Shown: piece by piece, positions 17,295 through 26,332 of the stretch
How the letters are laid out: each line of letters opens with the position of its first letter
Numbering within the stretch: position 1 is the first letter of the stretch
Source: Parabacteroides sp. PFB2-10
GTDB lineage: Bacteria > Bacteroidota > Bacteroidia > Bacteroidales > Tannerellaceae
Direction of reading: 5' to 3'
Assembly: GCF_029893085.1 (NCBI RefSeq)
Contig: NZ_JARXWI010000001.1
Location: 372,001 to 436,000, forward strand
Length of the DNA: 64,000 nucleotides
Position numbers and translations under genes: made by a program
The notes under the pieces: model-generated
The model's input: only the letters and a program-made list of their open reading frames with translations
Databases searched by the model: none
Told to the model about the DNA's origin: nothing

Positions 17295-18509
17295 ATGAAA
17301 AGAATAATTCATGACATTAGGAATAAAAGAATAGGTTTTCTTTTACCGATTATAGCTTGTCTCTTTTTCTTTTCCGCCTGTTTATCTCCTCAAAAGCAAG
17401 GCGATATTATCGAGATCGATATCAGCCAGGATTATCCAGAGAAAGAGCTTAACCTGAAGGATATTGCTGATATTTCGTATGTAAAACTTGATGCGGCAGA
17501 TGATAAATACTTGGTTCAGGGTTCCGTTGTCGGCGTTACGGATAAAACCATTGTGATCGGAAACTGGAGAGCAAGCGAGTTTTTATTTTTTACATTAGAT
17601 GGAAAACCAAAATCAAAAGTTAGTCGGCGTGGAAATGGCCCGGAAGAATATGTTTCAATAACAGCATCCTTATATGATGAAGAGAATGATGAACTTTTTG
17701 TTAATGACACAAGACAGCATAAACTTTTGGTGTATTCGTCAACAGGAGAATATAAACGAACACTTTCATTACCAAAAGGCTCAATCGTTGAAAGACCTTA
17801 TAACTTTGACAAAAACTCCCTGTTATTCTACGATTTAGCGAGAAGTGCTGGCCAAATCGAAGGGGATTTATATGAACATCCTTTTGTTCGTATATCGAAA
17901 AAAGACGGACAGGTACTGGAGTATCCGTTAATTCCTGAAGACACCAATATAATCCTTGGAATAAAACCGGAGCCGGGCGCTCCCAGCCCTTTGGGTGGTT
18001 TTATTCTTGGAAGAAAAACTCATATTATCAATTACCGAGATGGATTTCTCCTTTATAATCAGGAAACAGATACGATGTTTTACTACCAAAAAAACCAATC
18101 TCTTACCCCTGTTTTTGTACGAACTCCTCCGATCAAAGAGATGAAACAGATCACCTATATGAACACATTGTTCGAAGTCGGTAATTATGAGTTTATTCAG
18201 ACCATGACGTTGGTTAAGGCTACACCGGGACCGTTGAAAACAACTTATTTGGTGAGAGATAAACGAGATGGTTCCCTGTTTACACAGAAGATTGTGTTTG
18301 ATGATTTTAAGGATGCCAACATTACGTTAGATCCCATCAATAATGTAAACCCGACAAACAATGTCAAAGTGGGTGTCTTGCAGTATGAAGTCGGGGTGCT
18401 GAAAGAAGCTTTGGAAAAAGGCAAACTTAGTGGAGAGCTAAAGAAGATCGTTAGCGAGATGGGTGAAGAAGATAACGACTTGCTGATTTTGTTGCACTTT
18501 AAAAACTAA
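17295..18509 (+). CDS. 6-bladed beta-propeller lipoprotein
   Basis: 404-aa lipoprotein (signal ends FFSAC, the lipobox). The mature protein opens with DIIEIDISQDYPEKELNLKDIADISYVKLDA, the characteristic start of the Bacteroidales 6-bladed beta-propeller family, followed by repeated blades such as FFTLDGKPKSKVSRRGNGPEEYVSI and LLVYSSTGEYKRTLSLP, recalling NHL-type repeats. The function of the family is unknown; many members are surface lipoproteins. It stands alone with its own promoter. It reads as more AT-rich than cydAB and follows the dispersed repeat. Confidence 0.8.
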   Translation: MKRIIHDIRNKRIGFLLPIIACLFFFSACLSPQKQGDIIEIDISQDYPEKELNLKDIADISYVKLDAADDKYLVQGSVVGVTDKTIVIGNWRASEFLFFTLDGKPKSKVSRRGNGPEEYVSITASLYDEENDELFVNDTRQHKLLVYSSTGEYKRTLSLPKGSIVERPYNFDKNSLLFYDLARSAGQIEGDLYEHPFVRISKKDGQVLEYPLIPEDTNIILGIKPEPGAPSPLGGFILGRKTHIINYRDGFLLYNQETDTMFYYQKNQSLTPVFVRTPPIKEMKQITYMNTLFEVGNYEFIQTMTLVKATPGPLKTTYLVRDKRDGSLFTQKIVFDDFKDANITLDPINNVNPTNNVKVGVLQYEVGVLKEALEKGKLSGELKKIVSEMGEEDNDLLILLHFKN

Positions 18510-18694
18510 AACAGGACTATAAGGTCTTAATTTTTAAAAGAAATTAAACGGAGTTATAAAGTCAATGTGCGTATACGCCGGTATTTGGAAAAAGTTTTTA
18601 ATCCTGATATACCGTTTATGATTCAAGCGATTTGATGTGTCTTTTTATTGAGAATCAAACCAAGTCCCTCCCGGGCTCTAAGTGGCACGATTTA

Positions 18695-18724
18695 TTGTTA
18701 TGTGCGCAAATACTTCTATATTTG
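18695..18724 (+). promoter_or_regulatory. Bacteroides-type promoter for C10 peptidase
   Basis: TATATTTG at 18717-18724 (-7 box), with TTG at 18695-18697 near the -33 position. The chosen ATG at 18763 gives a leader of roughly 30 bases. The rest of the 18510-18762 gap shows no other clear feature. Confidence 0.6.
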
Positions 18725-18762
18725 CACTTCCTACGATTGCTATAACAGTAAATATCAAAACG

Positions 18763-20667
18763 ATGCAAGCTAAAAAAACGCTTATCCATATAGGGCTTAC
18801 CTTCACATTTCTATTTACCGTTCTCTTCGCGTATGCGGCTCCCGTTAGTGAAAACACAGCCCGGGGAATTGCTTCCCGGTTTGCCGCCTCTTTCTCTTCG
18901 CTGAGAAGCACCTCGCCGTTGACGCTTGTCTATACCGGCGAAGTGAATGAAGGCTTGCGCGCAGGCAGGGATCCTTTGTTTTATGTCTACAATGTGGCCT
19001 CCGACAGAGGCTTTGTGATTGTCTCCGGCGACGATGCAACCTACCCTGTTTTAGGCTATGCGACATCGGGCAGCTTCAAGACCGAAAATATGCCTGATAA
19101 CCTGGCCTACTGGCTGGATTTCTATAAACAGGAGATATTGTATTCGATCGAACAAAACATTACGCCCTCCCCTGAAATCAAGGAGGAGTGGCAAAATCTG
19201 TCGTATGAAACAAAAGCAGATGTTATAACACCCGGACTTGAATTGCCCACGGCCAAATGGGATCAACTGGAGCCCTATTATAACCTATGCCCATTAGATG
19301 ACGGGGTGCTTTCCGTAGCGGGATGTGTAGCCACCTCTATGGCCATTGTGATGCATTATCACCAATGGCCCGAGAGGGGAACAGGCAGTATAGAATACAC
19401 CACCAGAAAAAAAGGAATGACGGTCTCTGCCTCTTTTGACACGGAATACGATTGGGACAATATGCTTTTCGAATACCTCAAGGTAGAGAATGCGCCTACA
19501 TGGAATGAACAAGAAGCGGAAGCGGTAGCCGAATTAATGTTTCATTGCGGTGCCGCCGTGGAGATGGATTATAAATCGACCAGCAGCGGAGCCTATGCCC
19601 AGTATATTATTCCTGCCCTCTGCGAGCATTTCGGATACGATAATGGCAGTGTTTTACGCCTGCGTGGCCTCTACTCAACGGCAGAATGGGAAGAGATGAT
19701 CAAAAAGGAGTTGGATGAAAACCGCCCTGTTATCTACGGAGGATCCACCTATCTCAATCAAGGACATCAGTTTGTCATCGACGGATACGATCAGACAGCC
19801 CAATATTTTCACCTCAATTGGGGCTGGAGCGGATCGTGCGACGGCTATTACCGCCTCTCAAACCTGCGCCCTGCCCAGGGAGGAACGGGTGGTGTCGGAG
19901 CCGGTCTGGGATATAACTACTACCAGGACGCCATCCTCGGTTTGCAAAAAGCGCAAGAGGGTTCCCGGATCAATAACGAAATCTATTTCATCGATTATAT
20001 TCCTGCCGACATAACAACCAATAAACCCAAGAACACCTTCGGCCTGTATACAAACGTAGAACACATTGTCAAAGACGAACCCTTCCTGTTTTATTTCAGC
20101 TTTATATATGATTATAGTATGCGCGACTTTTCGGGAGAGATGGCTCTCTTCCTGGAAGATAGAAATGGCAATCGGAAGCAAAAGCTTGTCGCTATGGATA
20201 TGACTGAAGAGGGAGAGCAGGGTATCTTTGAGGCAGGTCATGTCGTATGGGAAGAAGAGGGGTGGGAATTAACCATTACCGACGAGATCGAAGAGGGGGA
20301 TATGATTCGTATGTATTACAAACCGGAAGGGTATGAGTGGCGCGCGATCCGCGGAGAATCGAGGGTGACACAAGCGCTTCCTGTTTATGCCGAATCACCA
20401 GTGTCTAACGAAGCGATCCGGCTCGAAGAGGCCATTCAGGTATTCCCGACCCGTGTGCAAACAGGACTGACCATATCTGTGCCTGAAACCATCATAATAC
20501 AAAGTGTTTCACTTTATGATCTGTCCGGCCGCTTAGTGAAACAGGAAGTGATTCGCAGTAGCGATTCAAAACAATATGTTTCCCTGTCCGGACAACAGCC
20601 GGGTATTTATATTCTCTCCATACAAACATCCCAGGGAACCAGCCGCCACAAAATCATAAAGGAATAA
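18763..20667 (+). CDS. C10 family cysteine peptidase with C-terminal sorting-type domain
   Basis: Secreted protease related to streptopain (SpeB) and the Bacteroides C10 peptidases. The start at 18763 (MQAKKTLIHIGL) gives a signal peptide ending AYAAP; an earlier in-frame ATG would place 27 extra residues inside the promoter. The propeptide (about 20-180) precedes the catalytic domain, with Cys in VAGCVATSMAIVMHYHQWP and His in GHQFVIDGYD, followed by FHLNWGWSGSCDGYYRL. The last 85 residues (VFPTRVQTGLTISV...SVSLYDLSGRLVKQ...GIYILSIQT...HKIIKE) look like a type 9 secretion system type A sorting domain. Whether this cell has that system cannot be seen here. 634 aa. Confidence 0.87.
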   Translation: MQAKKTLIHIGLTFTFLFTVLFAYAAPVSENTARGIASRFAASFSSLRSTSPLTLVYTGEVNEGLRAGRDPLFYVYNVASDRGFVIVSGDDATYPVLGYATSGSFKTENMPDNLAYWLDFYKQEILYSIEQNITPSPEIKEEWQNLSYETKADVITPGLELPTAKWDQLEPYYNLCPLDDGVLSVAGCVATSMAIVMHYHQWPERGTGSIEYTTRKKGMTVSASFDTEYDWDNMLFEYLKVENAPTWNEQEAEAVAELMFHCGAAVEMDYKSTSSGAYAQYIIPALCEHFGYDNGSVLRLRGLYSTAEWEEMIKKELDENRPVIYGGSTYLNQGHQFVIDGYDQTAQYFHLNWGWSGSCDGYYRLSNLRPAQGGTGGVGAGLGYNYYQDAILGLQKAQEGSRINNEIYFIDYIPADITTNKPKNTFGLYTNVEHIVKDEPFLFYFSFIYDYSMRDFSGEMALFLEDRNGNRKQKLVAMDMTEEGEQGIFEAGHVVWEEEGWELTITDEIEEGDMIRMYYKPEGYEWRAIRGESRVTQALPVYAESPVSNEAIRLEEAIQVFPTRVQTGLTISVPETIIIQSVSLYDLSGRLVKQEVIRSSDSKQYVSLSGQQPGIYILSIQTSQGTSRHKIIKE

Positions 20668-20706
20668 GGATATCCGGTTAATTTAATACTATTTAACTCC
20701 TTTCCT

Positions 20707-20737
20707 TTTGATTCTTTACGATCGAATCGTAGATTTG
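20707..20737 (+). promoter_or_regulatory. blaI-type promoter with overlapping palindromic operator
   Basis: TTTG (20707-20710), a 19-bp spacer and TAGATTTG (20730-20737) match the Bacteroides -33/-7 consensus exactly. The palindrome TACGATCGAATCGTA (20717-20731) lies in the spacer and overlaps the -7 box; a further GATCGTA half-site follows at 20741-20747. This is where a BlaI-type repressor would block its own operon. Confidence 0.75.
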
Positions 20738-20765
20738 TAAGATCGTACTATAAAAATATATCATA

Positions 20766-21131
20766 ATGGAAAAATTAACCATACAGGAAGAGGATGTTAT
20801 GCGTCGCGTCTGGCGTACCGAGCCTTGCTTCGTGAAAGATGTGTTAGCCACTTTCGAGGAAGAGGAAAAACCGCCTTACACTACGTTGGCGTCGGTCATT
20901 AAGAACCTGGAACGCAAGAAGTACGTGAAGGCTCGTCGTTGTGGCAATACCTATCAATATTATTCTTTAATTGCAAAAAGCGAATACAAACGAACGTTCA
21001 TGAGCGGTGTTGTGACAAATTATTTCGCCGATTCTTACAAAGAAATGGTTTCTTTCTTTGCCAAAGAGCAAAAGATCTCGTCTGACGATCTGAAAGAGAT
21101 CATCCATATGATTGAAAAAGGAAAAGAATAA
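20766..21131 (+). CDS. BlaI/MecI/CopY family repressor
   Basis: 121-aa winged-helix repressor. The N-terminal domain has the family pattern (TIQEEDVMRRVWRTEPCFVKDVLATFEEEEKPPYTTLASVIKNLERKKYVKARRCGNTYQY), and the C-terminal helices (TYKEMVSFFAKEQKISSDDLKEIIHMIEKGKE type) form the dimer interface cleaved in the BlaI/MecI relatives. It is followed 20 bp later by a BlaR1-like membrane metalloprotease and a TPR gene. The near-perfect operator upstream suggests autoregulation. Confidence 0.92.
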   Translation: MEKLTIQEEDVMRRVWRTEPCFVKDVLATFEEEEKPPYTTLASVIKNLERKKYVKARRCGNTYQYYSLIAKSEYKRTFMSGVVTNYFADSYKEMVSFFAKEQKISSDDLKEIIHMIEKGKE

Positions 21132-21151
21132 CCCATCAATTCTTTCTGCCT

Positions 21152-22771
21152 ATGAGTCCTGAATTTGCCTACTTTCTGAAGGTAAATGTTGCTTTTGCAC
21201 TCTTTTATGCCTTCTACCGGCTTTTTTTCTATAAAGATACCTTCTTTAAACTGCGCCGTACCATCCTGTTAGCCTTCTTTGCTCTGGCATTGATTTATCC
21301 CCTGTTTAATATTCAGGATTGGCTAAAGGCACAGGAACCAATGGCAGAAGTCATCTTGATTTATTCCTCGATGATTACTCCGGCAGCGACGCCGGCATCG
21401 GGGGAGGTTGTTACTGCATTTGCCTGGAAAGACCTATTGCACATCGGTTTATGGTTTGCCTACGGAGCCCTGGCGTTGTTCTTTATTGTCCGTTTTACCA
21501 CTCAGTTGATAAGCATTCTGTGGTTGGCTCACAAGAGCAAAAAAGAGCTGTTGCAGGGAACACCGGTTCATCGGCTTCGCAAACCGGCCGGGCCATTCTC
21601 TTTTTTCAAGCTGATATTTATTCATCCGGAAAGCCATACAGAACCGGAACTGGACGAAATTCTTACGCATGAAAAGACGCATGTCGGTCAATGGCATTCA
21701 TTGGATGTTATATTTAGCGAACTGGTAGCAATCGTTTGTTGGTTTAATCCTTTTGTATGGCTATTGAAAAGAGAGGTGCGCCATAACCTGGAATATTTAG
21801 CCGACAACCGGGTACTGGAGTCGGGCTATGACAGCCGCAGCTATCAATACCACCTATTAGGGTTGGCTCATCATAGCCATAGTGCCCATCTGTATAACAG
21901 CTTCAATGTATTGCACTTGAAGAACCGTATCGGTATGATGAATAAAAAGCGAAGCAAAGGCATAAACCGAACGAAATACCTGACTTTTATCCCTCTATTG
22001 GGAGCGTTAATGGTATTAAGCAATATAGAGGCCTTGGCTCGGATCGCCCAGGATGTAGGACACGCCTTGCCTCCTTCCGCTCCTTTAGTGGTCGAAGAAG
22101 CGACAGCCGAAGAACAGATAAATGAACAAATATTCGCCGTGGTAGAGCAAATGCCTCAGTTTCCACAAGGCGACGCGGCATTGGTTACTTTCATCAACAA
22201 CAATTTACATTACCCCAAAGATGCAGTAGAGAAAGAGGTAGACGGTAGGGTCATGGTCTCTTTTATTGTTGGCAGTGATGGAATGGTGCGCAATCCGGAA
22301 GTAGTTTCAGGGATTTTCCCCTCTTTGGATGCTGAGGCTATTCGTGTTGTCAGCGAAATGCCCAAATGGGAACCGGGCAGGCAACGAGGAAAGGCTGTCA
22401 ACGTAAAATATACCATACCGATTCAGTTCCGTCTCGCGGAAAAAGAGAGAGGAGAAGCTGTATTTACCGTAGTGGAAAAGATGCCCCACTATCCGGCGGG
22501 CGATGCAGCACTTCTGAAGTTTATAGGCAATAGCATTAAATATCCTATTATCGCACAGGAGAATGGGATTCAGGGACGTGTTGTCGTCTCATTCGTTGTA
22601 GAGAAAGATGGCTCGATCGTAGACGCAGAGGTCGTTCGCGGGCAAGATCCTTCTTTAGATAGAGAGGCTTTGCGTGTGGTCACTTCGATGCCCAAATGGG
22701 TACCGGGCGAACAAAGAGGCAAACCTGTTCGGGTAAAATATACTATGCCTATACAATTCAGGCTTCAATAG
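21152..22771 (+). CDS. M56 (BlaR1-like) membrane peptidase with two TonB C-terminal domains
   Basis: 539-aa membrane protein. The N-terminal part (about 1-300) is a BlaR1/MecR1-type M56 metalloprotease: several membrane helices and the zinc motif ILTHEKTHVGQWHSLD (HExxH), followed by VCWFNPFVWLLKREVRHNLEYLADN. A last membrane span (LTFIPLLGALMVLSNIEALA) leads to two tandem TonB_C-like domains of about 95 residues each (QFPQGDAALVTFINNNLHYP...PKWEPGRQRGKAVNVKYTIPIQF and HYPAGDAALLKFIGNSIKYP...PKWVPGEQRGKPVRVKYTMPIQF). There is no penicillin-binding sensor domain, so the signal is not obviously a beta-lactam. It probably cleaves the adjacent BlaI protein on sensing. Confidence 0.88.
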   Translation: MSPEFAYFLKVNVAFALFYAFYRLFFYKDTFFKLRRTILLAFFALALIYPLFNIQDWLKAQEPMAEVILIYSSMITPAATPASGEVVTAFAWKDLLHIGLWFAYGALALFFIVRFTTQLISILWLAHKSKKELLQGTPVHRLRKPAGPFSFFKLIFIHPESHTEPELDEILTHEKTHVGQWHSLDVIFSELVAIVCWFNPFVWLLKREVRHNLEYLADNRVLESGYDSRSYQYHLLGLAHHSHSAHLYNSFNVLHLKNRIGMMNKKRSKGINRTKYLTFIPLLGALMVLSNIEALARIAQDVGHALPPSAPLVVEEATAEEQINEQIFAVVEQMPQFPQGDAALVTFINNNLHYPKDAVEKEVDGRVMVSFIVGSDGMVRNPEVVSGIFPSLDAEAIRVVSEMPKWEPGRQRGKAVNVKYTIPIQFRLAEKERGEAVFTVVEKMPHYPAGDAALLKFIGNSIKYPIIAQENGIQGRVVVSFVVEKDGSIVDAEVVRGQDPSLDREALRVVTSMPKWVPGEQRGKPVRVKYTMPIQFRLQ

Positions 22772-22785
22772 AAAAAAATAAACAT

Positions 22786-24261
22786 ATGAAAAAGTTACTT
22801 TTACTATTCTGCTGCTTCACTCTCACCGGAGCGGCCCAGGAGATCTCGTTGCAAGAATTAGTAGGTCAGCGCAAATATAAGGAGGTGTTGGCGCATGCGG
22901 AGACGTTGTCGGAAGCCGATTCCACCTATACCAACCTGTATGCGATCGGACAGGCTTATGAAGGACTGTTGCGTTATCCACAGGCCTATCAGCATTATAT
23001 GCTATGTCTGAAAATGGACAGCACCAATGTGGATATATTGAATACCTTAGGTCGTATGGCGGTTAATATGGGGCGAGCTAAAGATGCCGAACATTACTTC
23101 AGTACGGTATTGCAAACCGACAGCACCAATTTCTATGCTAACTACCAGATTGCCCGCCTGCATCAACAGTTGGGGAACTACGAAACGGCTGTGGAATGGT
23201 ATGAAAAATTACGTGTAGAAGACGAGGATAATCCGGTATTGCTGCGAAATATAGGCGATTGTTTTACCCGGATGGAGATTCCTATGTCTGCTGTCTTCTA
23301 TTATTTCTTAGCGTACAGTGCAAACCGCGAAAACGTTTCGTTGGCCAGCAGCCTTATCAACACGATGCTGCGGTTGGGCGGCGATTATATAGAAGAGGCA
23401 ATAGCGATCTGTGATACGGCTGTCTACTATAATCCGGACAACCGGCTGCTCCAGCAAAACCGGGGGATGGCGCTCTTCTTAGGAAAGCTTTATGCCGAGG
23501 CCGACACCACCTATTCCAATCTGATGGCCGCAGGCGATTCCACCTATCTCACGATAAAATATGCCGGTGCTTCGCGCTATTACGCCGGGCAGTTCATGAA
23601 TTCCATAGAACCTTTGGAATATGCCTATGAAATGGATTCGACCTCGGTAGAGGTTTGCCTGTTGTTAGGCTCGGCTTTAGGGAAAACATACGACCGGAAA
23701 AGAGCCTATGAACTCCTTGATAAAGCAGAACAAAACATGAAGCCCAATCCTGTTTTCACCCGTCAGTTATTGCGTTTCCGGGCGGAAACCTACCGCAAAG
23801 ACGGCAAGTACGATATGGCCGACAAACTCTATTACAAGGCGTGGCAGGAAGATCCTCAGAATACGGATCTGTTGAGTTTCATTTCCGGGGTGAATGTATC
23901 CCGTATTGAGAATTATAGTGATGAGACTGCCCGGCAAAAGGGCTTGTTCATTCGACTACTCTATGTAAAGGAGGCACTGAAAATAAAAAGAAGATACGAG
24001 CCCTCTTTCTTCCATTACCACCGTTATTTCTTTGAATCACTCTACAACGATATGTTTTTCCGTTCCGTATCGGAAGAGCCGATGCTGTCACCTGATGGGA
24101 AAAAGAGCGTGTTGCACCTGATCGATCTGCGGCAACTGATCAACGAACTACCCGAAGTACCCGAGAAAGAGAAAGAGACAATGGACAAAAACTTCGAACG
24201 TTTCCAGGAAGCACGAAAGGAACAGGAAAAAATCCTAAAGAAAAACTCAACCGGGAAATAA
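22786..24261 (+). CDS. Periplasmic tetratricopeptide-repeat protein
   Basis: 491-aa exported protein. The start at 22786 (MKKLLLLFCCFTLTGAAQ) is chosen because it gives a signal peptide directly and lies 14 bp after the upstream stop. The mature part consists of TPR-type helix pairs (YKEVLAHAETL, YPQAYQHYMLCLKMDSTNVDILNTLGRMAVNMGRAKDAEHYFSTVLQTDSTN, YETAVEWYEKLRVEDEDN and others) and ends in a charged helix (EKEKETMDKNFERFQEARKEQEKILKK). It is third in the BlaI / BlaR-like operon; similar trios are common in Bacteroidota. A role as scaffold or partner of the sensor is inference. Confidence 0.82.
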   Translation: MKKLLLLFCCFTLTGAAQEISLQELVGQRKYKEVLAHAETLSEADSTYTNLYAIGQAYEGLLRYPQAYQHYMLCLKMDSTNVDILNTLGRMAVNMGRAKDAEHYFSTVLQTDSTNFYANYQIARLHQQLGNYETAVEWYEKLRVEDEDNPVLLRNIGDCFTRMEIPMSAVFYYFLAYSANRENVSLASSLINTMLRLGGDYIEEAIAICDTAVYYNPDNRLLQQNRGMALFLGKLYAEADTTYSNLMAAGDSTYLTIKYAGASRYYAGQFMNSIEPLEYAYEMDSTSVEVCLLLGSALGKTYDRKRAYELLDKAEQNMKPNPVFTRQLLRFRAETYRKDGKYDMADKLYYKAWQEDPQNTDLLSFISGVNVSRIENYSDETARQKGLFIRLLYVKEALKIKRRYEPSFFHYHRYFFESLYNDMFFRSVSEEPMLSPDGKKSVLHLIDLRQLINELPEVPEKEKETMDKNFERFQEARKEQEKILKKNSTGK

Positions 24262-24373
24262 AGGCTAAAGTAAATCGTTGAGCAAACACTGTTTTGCTTA
24301 ACGAACGGAGTGTGAAAATTGACCATAAGTGAATTTATATTGCGTCACTTTCCCGAATTTTGAGATAAAAAAG

Positions 24374-24381
24374 TATCTTTG
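24374..24381 (+). promoter_or_regulatory. -7 box upstream of ECF sigma gene
   Basis: TATCTTTG matches TAnnTTTG, 25 bp before the ATG. No TTTG is at the expected -33 spacing. The 24262-24406 gap also has an imperfect hairpin (GTTGAGCAAA with TTTGCTTAAC near 24277-24302) that could end the TPR operon, without a T-run. Confidence 0.5.
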
Positions 24382-24406
24382 GAGGAGAGAACATGATCTA
24401 TAAGGC

Positions 24407-24982
24407 ATGAGAAAAGAGGACTCCGACAAAATATTACATGCTTGGGAACAACTAAGGAAAAGTGATCGTGATGCGCTGGCTCTTTTTTTTAGATTAACAT
24501 CCGATCTGCTCTATCGGTACGGAATGAAGTTGTGCGTCGATGAAGAACTGGTCAAGGATTGCATGCAGGATTTATATGTTAAGCTGTTCCAGACTGCAGA
24601 GTCTCTCCCTGCTTTGGAAAACCCGCTTTTCTACCTGTTCAAAGGTTTGAAAAACAGACTACTTAATGCTATTGAACAAAAAGAAAAAATCACCTATTAT
24701 TCCCCACAAGAGATACAGTTCCAGGCAGATTTTTATTACGAAGCCGAGGGGGAAAATGACTCGATAGACGATGAGATGAGAGAAAAATTTGAAAAATTAT
24801 ACCGATGCCTCTCGGATCGTCAGAAAGAAGCTATCTATCTTCGATTTCAAATGGACATGACCTACGAAGAGATATCCCAGCTATTAGGAATCAATTACCA
24901 ATCTGCCCGAAATTTAGTGTATCGTACGTTGGAAAAAATCCGTACCGAATTTGCCTCCTTCTATATCTACCTGTTTTTCTAA
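24407..24982 (+). CDS. ECF sigma factor, Bacteroidetes SusC/D-associated type
   Basis: 191-aa sigma-70 family protein. Region 2 contains DALALFFRLTSDLLYRYGMKLCVDEELVKDCMQDLYVKLFQ and region 4 contains LSDRQKEAIYLRFQMDMTYEEISQLLGINYQSARNLVYRTLEKIR. It belongs to the subfamily that lies ahead of FecR anti-sigma and STN-containing SusC genes. In that arrangement, substrate binding to SusC is relayed through the STN domain to FecR and frees the sigma factor. The next gene is the FecR protein, with a 116-bp gap that carries two hairpins. Confidence 0.92.
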   Translation: MRKEDSDKILHAWEQLRKSDRDALALFFRLTSDLLYRYGMKLCVDEELVKDCMQDLYVKLFQTAESLPALENPLFYLFKGLKNRLLNAIEQKEKITYYSPQEIQFQADFYYEAEGENDSIDDEMREKFEKLYRCLSDRQKEAIYLRFQMDMTYEEISQLLGINYQSARNLVYRTLEKIRTEFASFYIYLFF

Positions 24983-25040
24983 AATTACTATAAGAACAAT
25001 CGATTTTATTACTTTTTTCTGCAAATAGGTAAAAAAAACA

Positions 25041-25096
25041 CTTTTTGTGAGTACAAAAAGGTCTTGTTGATTGTGTTATTATAAAAACAATCAACA
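25041..25096 (+). promoter_or_regulatory. Two adjacent hairpins in fecR leader
   Basis: CTTTTTGT / ACAAAAAG (25041-25048 and 25053-25060, 4-base loop) is followed 4 bp later by TGTTGATTGT / ACAATCAACA (25065-25074 and 25087-25096, 12-base loop). The second hairpin ends 2 bp before the FecR ATG at 25099 and would cover its ribosome-binding region. It could be an RNA switch or the operator of the preceding sigma factor's target promoter. Confidence 0.6.
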
Positions 25097-25098
25097 TA

Positions 25099-26313
25099 AT
25101 GGCCTCAAAAACACCTTCAGATATTGAAAACAAAATAAAAAAACTGCTGGAAGATGAGCTCTTGATCCATTGGATACTATCTCCTACGGCAGAATCCGAC
25201 AAGTATTGGAATGATAAAATTCACGAAGAACCTGAACTGGAAGCAATCCTTGAAGAGATAAAGATATTGGTAAACAGAACCAAAGTACGTGAGAAGGAAT
25301 TTTCTGCACAACATCAAAACAACTTATGGAGAAAGATTGAACAAGCTACAGAACCGCAGAAGAAATCCAAAAAGCTATTTCTACCCGTCTTGCTGCGCTA
25401 TGCCGCCGTGGTATGCTTACTCCTGGGAATTGGCTTTTACTGGCAGATGAAAGAACAGAAAGGAGAAGAAACAGACTATCAGTCTATCCTTTCAAAAGTA
25501 ATGGATGAAGAAGAGTTGTCCGAAAAAATATTGATCGTATTGGGCGAAAATGACAAAATTGAAGTAGAAGAAAAAGATGTAGAGGTGGCTCATGATACGG
25601 AAGGGAATATAAGCATTCGTTCTGAAAACGAAAAAATAGAGAAAAAACAGACAGCAGAAACGCAATTGAATCGCTTGTATGTCCCTTATGGGAAAAAAAT
25701 GACACTAACGTTTAACGATGGCACAAAAGCCTGGATAAACTCAGGAACCCGTGTGGTATATCCTTCTGTCTTTGCTGAAAACAGCCGTGAAATATTTGTG
25801 GATGGAGAGATTTATCTGGAGGTTACCCCCGACAAGAAAAAGCCATTCTTAGTGAAAACCGACCAGTTAGAAATAAATGTCTTGGGAACCTCATTTAATA
25901 TATCGGCGTATAAAAATGATATGGCCTATTCTGTCGTATTGGTTTCCGGTGCTGTCGATGTAAAAAAAGTAGGGGAAAAGCAACATACACTTATCCAGCC
26001 TGATCAAAAATATACCTATGAGAAAACAACAGGAGATACGTATTTGCAACAGGTAGACGTGCATGATTATATCTGTTGGAAAGAGGGTATTCTTCGTTTA
26101 AAGAAAGAACAACTCAGCAACATATTCAAGCGGTTGGAGCGCTATTACAATATTCCTTTAGCTTACAATTCACAGATAGCCGATCAGATAACAATAAGTG
26201 GAAAGCTGGATCTGAAAGAAAGTATCCAGGAGACTTTCCGGATCTTGTCGACCACTACCCCCATCGAGTACAAGATAAATGAAAATGAAATAGAAATTAA
26301 TGTTAAACCCTAA
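25099..26313 (+). CDS. FecR-family anti-sigma factor
   Basis: 404-aa inner-membrane regulator. The cytosolic N-terminal part (1-93) would bind the sigma factor, followed by one membrane span (about 97-114, LLRYAAVVCLLLGIGFYW), an acidic linker, the FecR domain (about 195-290, LYVPYGKKMTLTFNDGTKAWINSGTRVVYP...VLGTSFNISAY) and a C-terminal DUF4974-like secretin/STN-like domain (LSNIFKRLERYYNIPLAY...ISGKLDL). This is the canonical layout of SusC-linked FecR proteins. It is followed after 125 bp by the SusC gene. The periplasmic part should contact the STN domain of that SusC. Confidence 0.92.
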   Translation: MASKTPSDIENKIKKLLEDELLIHWILSPTAESDKYWNDKIHEEPELEAILEEIKILVNRTKVREKEFSAQHQNNLWRKIEQATEPQKKSKKLFLPVLLRYAAVVCLLLGIGFYWQMKEQKGEETDYQSILSKVMDEEELSEKILIVLGENDKIEVEEKDVEVAHDTEGNISIRSENEKIEKKQTAETQLNRLYVPYGKKMTLTFNDGTKAWINSGTRVVYPSVFAENSREIFVDGEIYLEVTPDKKKPFLVKTDQLEINVLGTSFNISAYKNDMAYSVVLVSGAVDVKKVGEKQHTLIQPDQKYTYEKTTGDTYLQQVDVHDYICWKEGILRLKKEQLSNIFKRLERYYNIPLAYNSQIADQITISGKLDLKESIQETFRILSTTTPIEYKINENEIEINVKP

Positions 26314-26332
26314 AAAAACAAAGTATGGAAAC

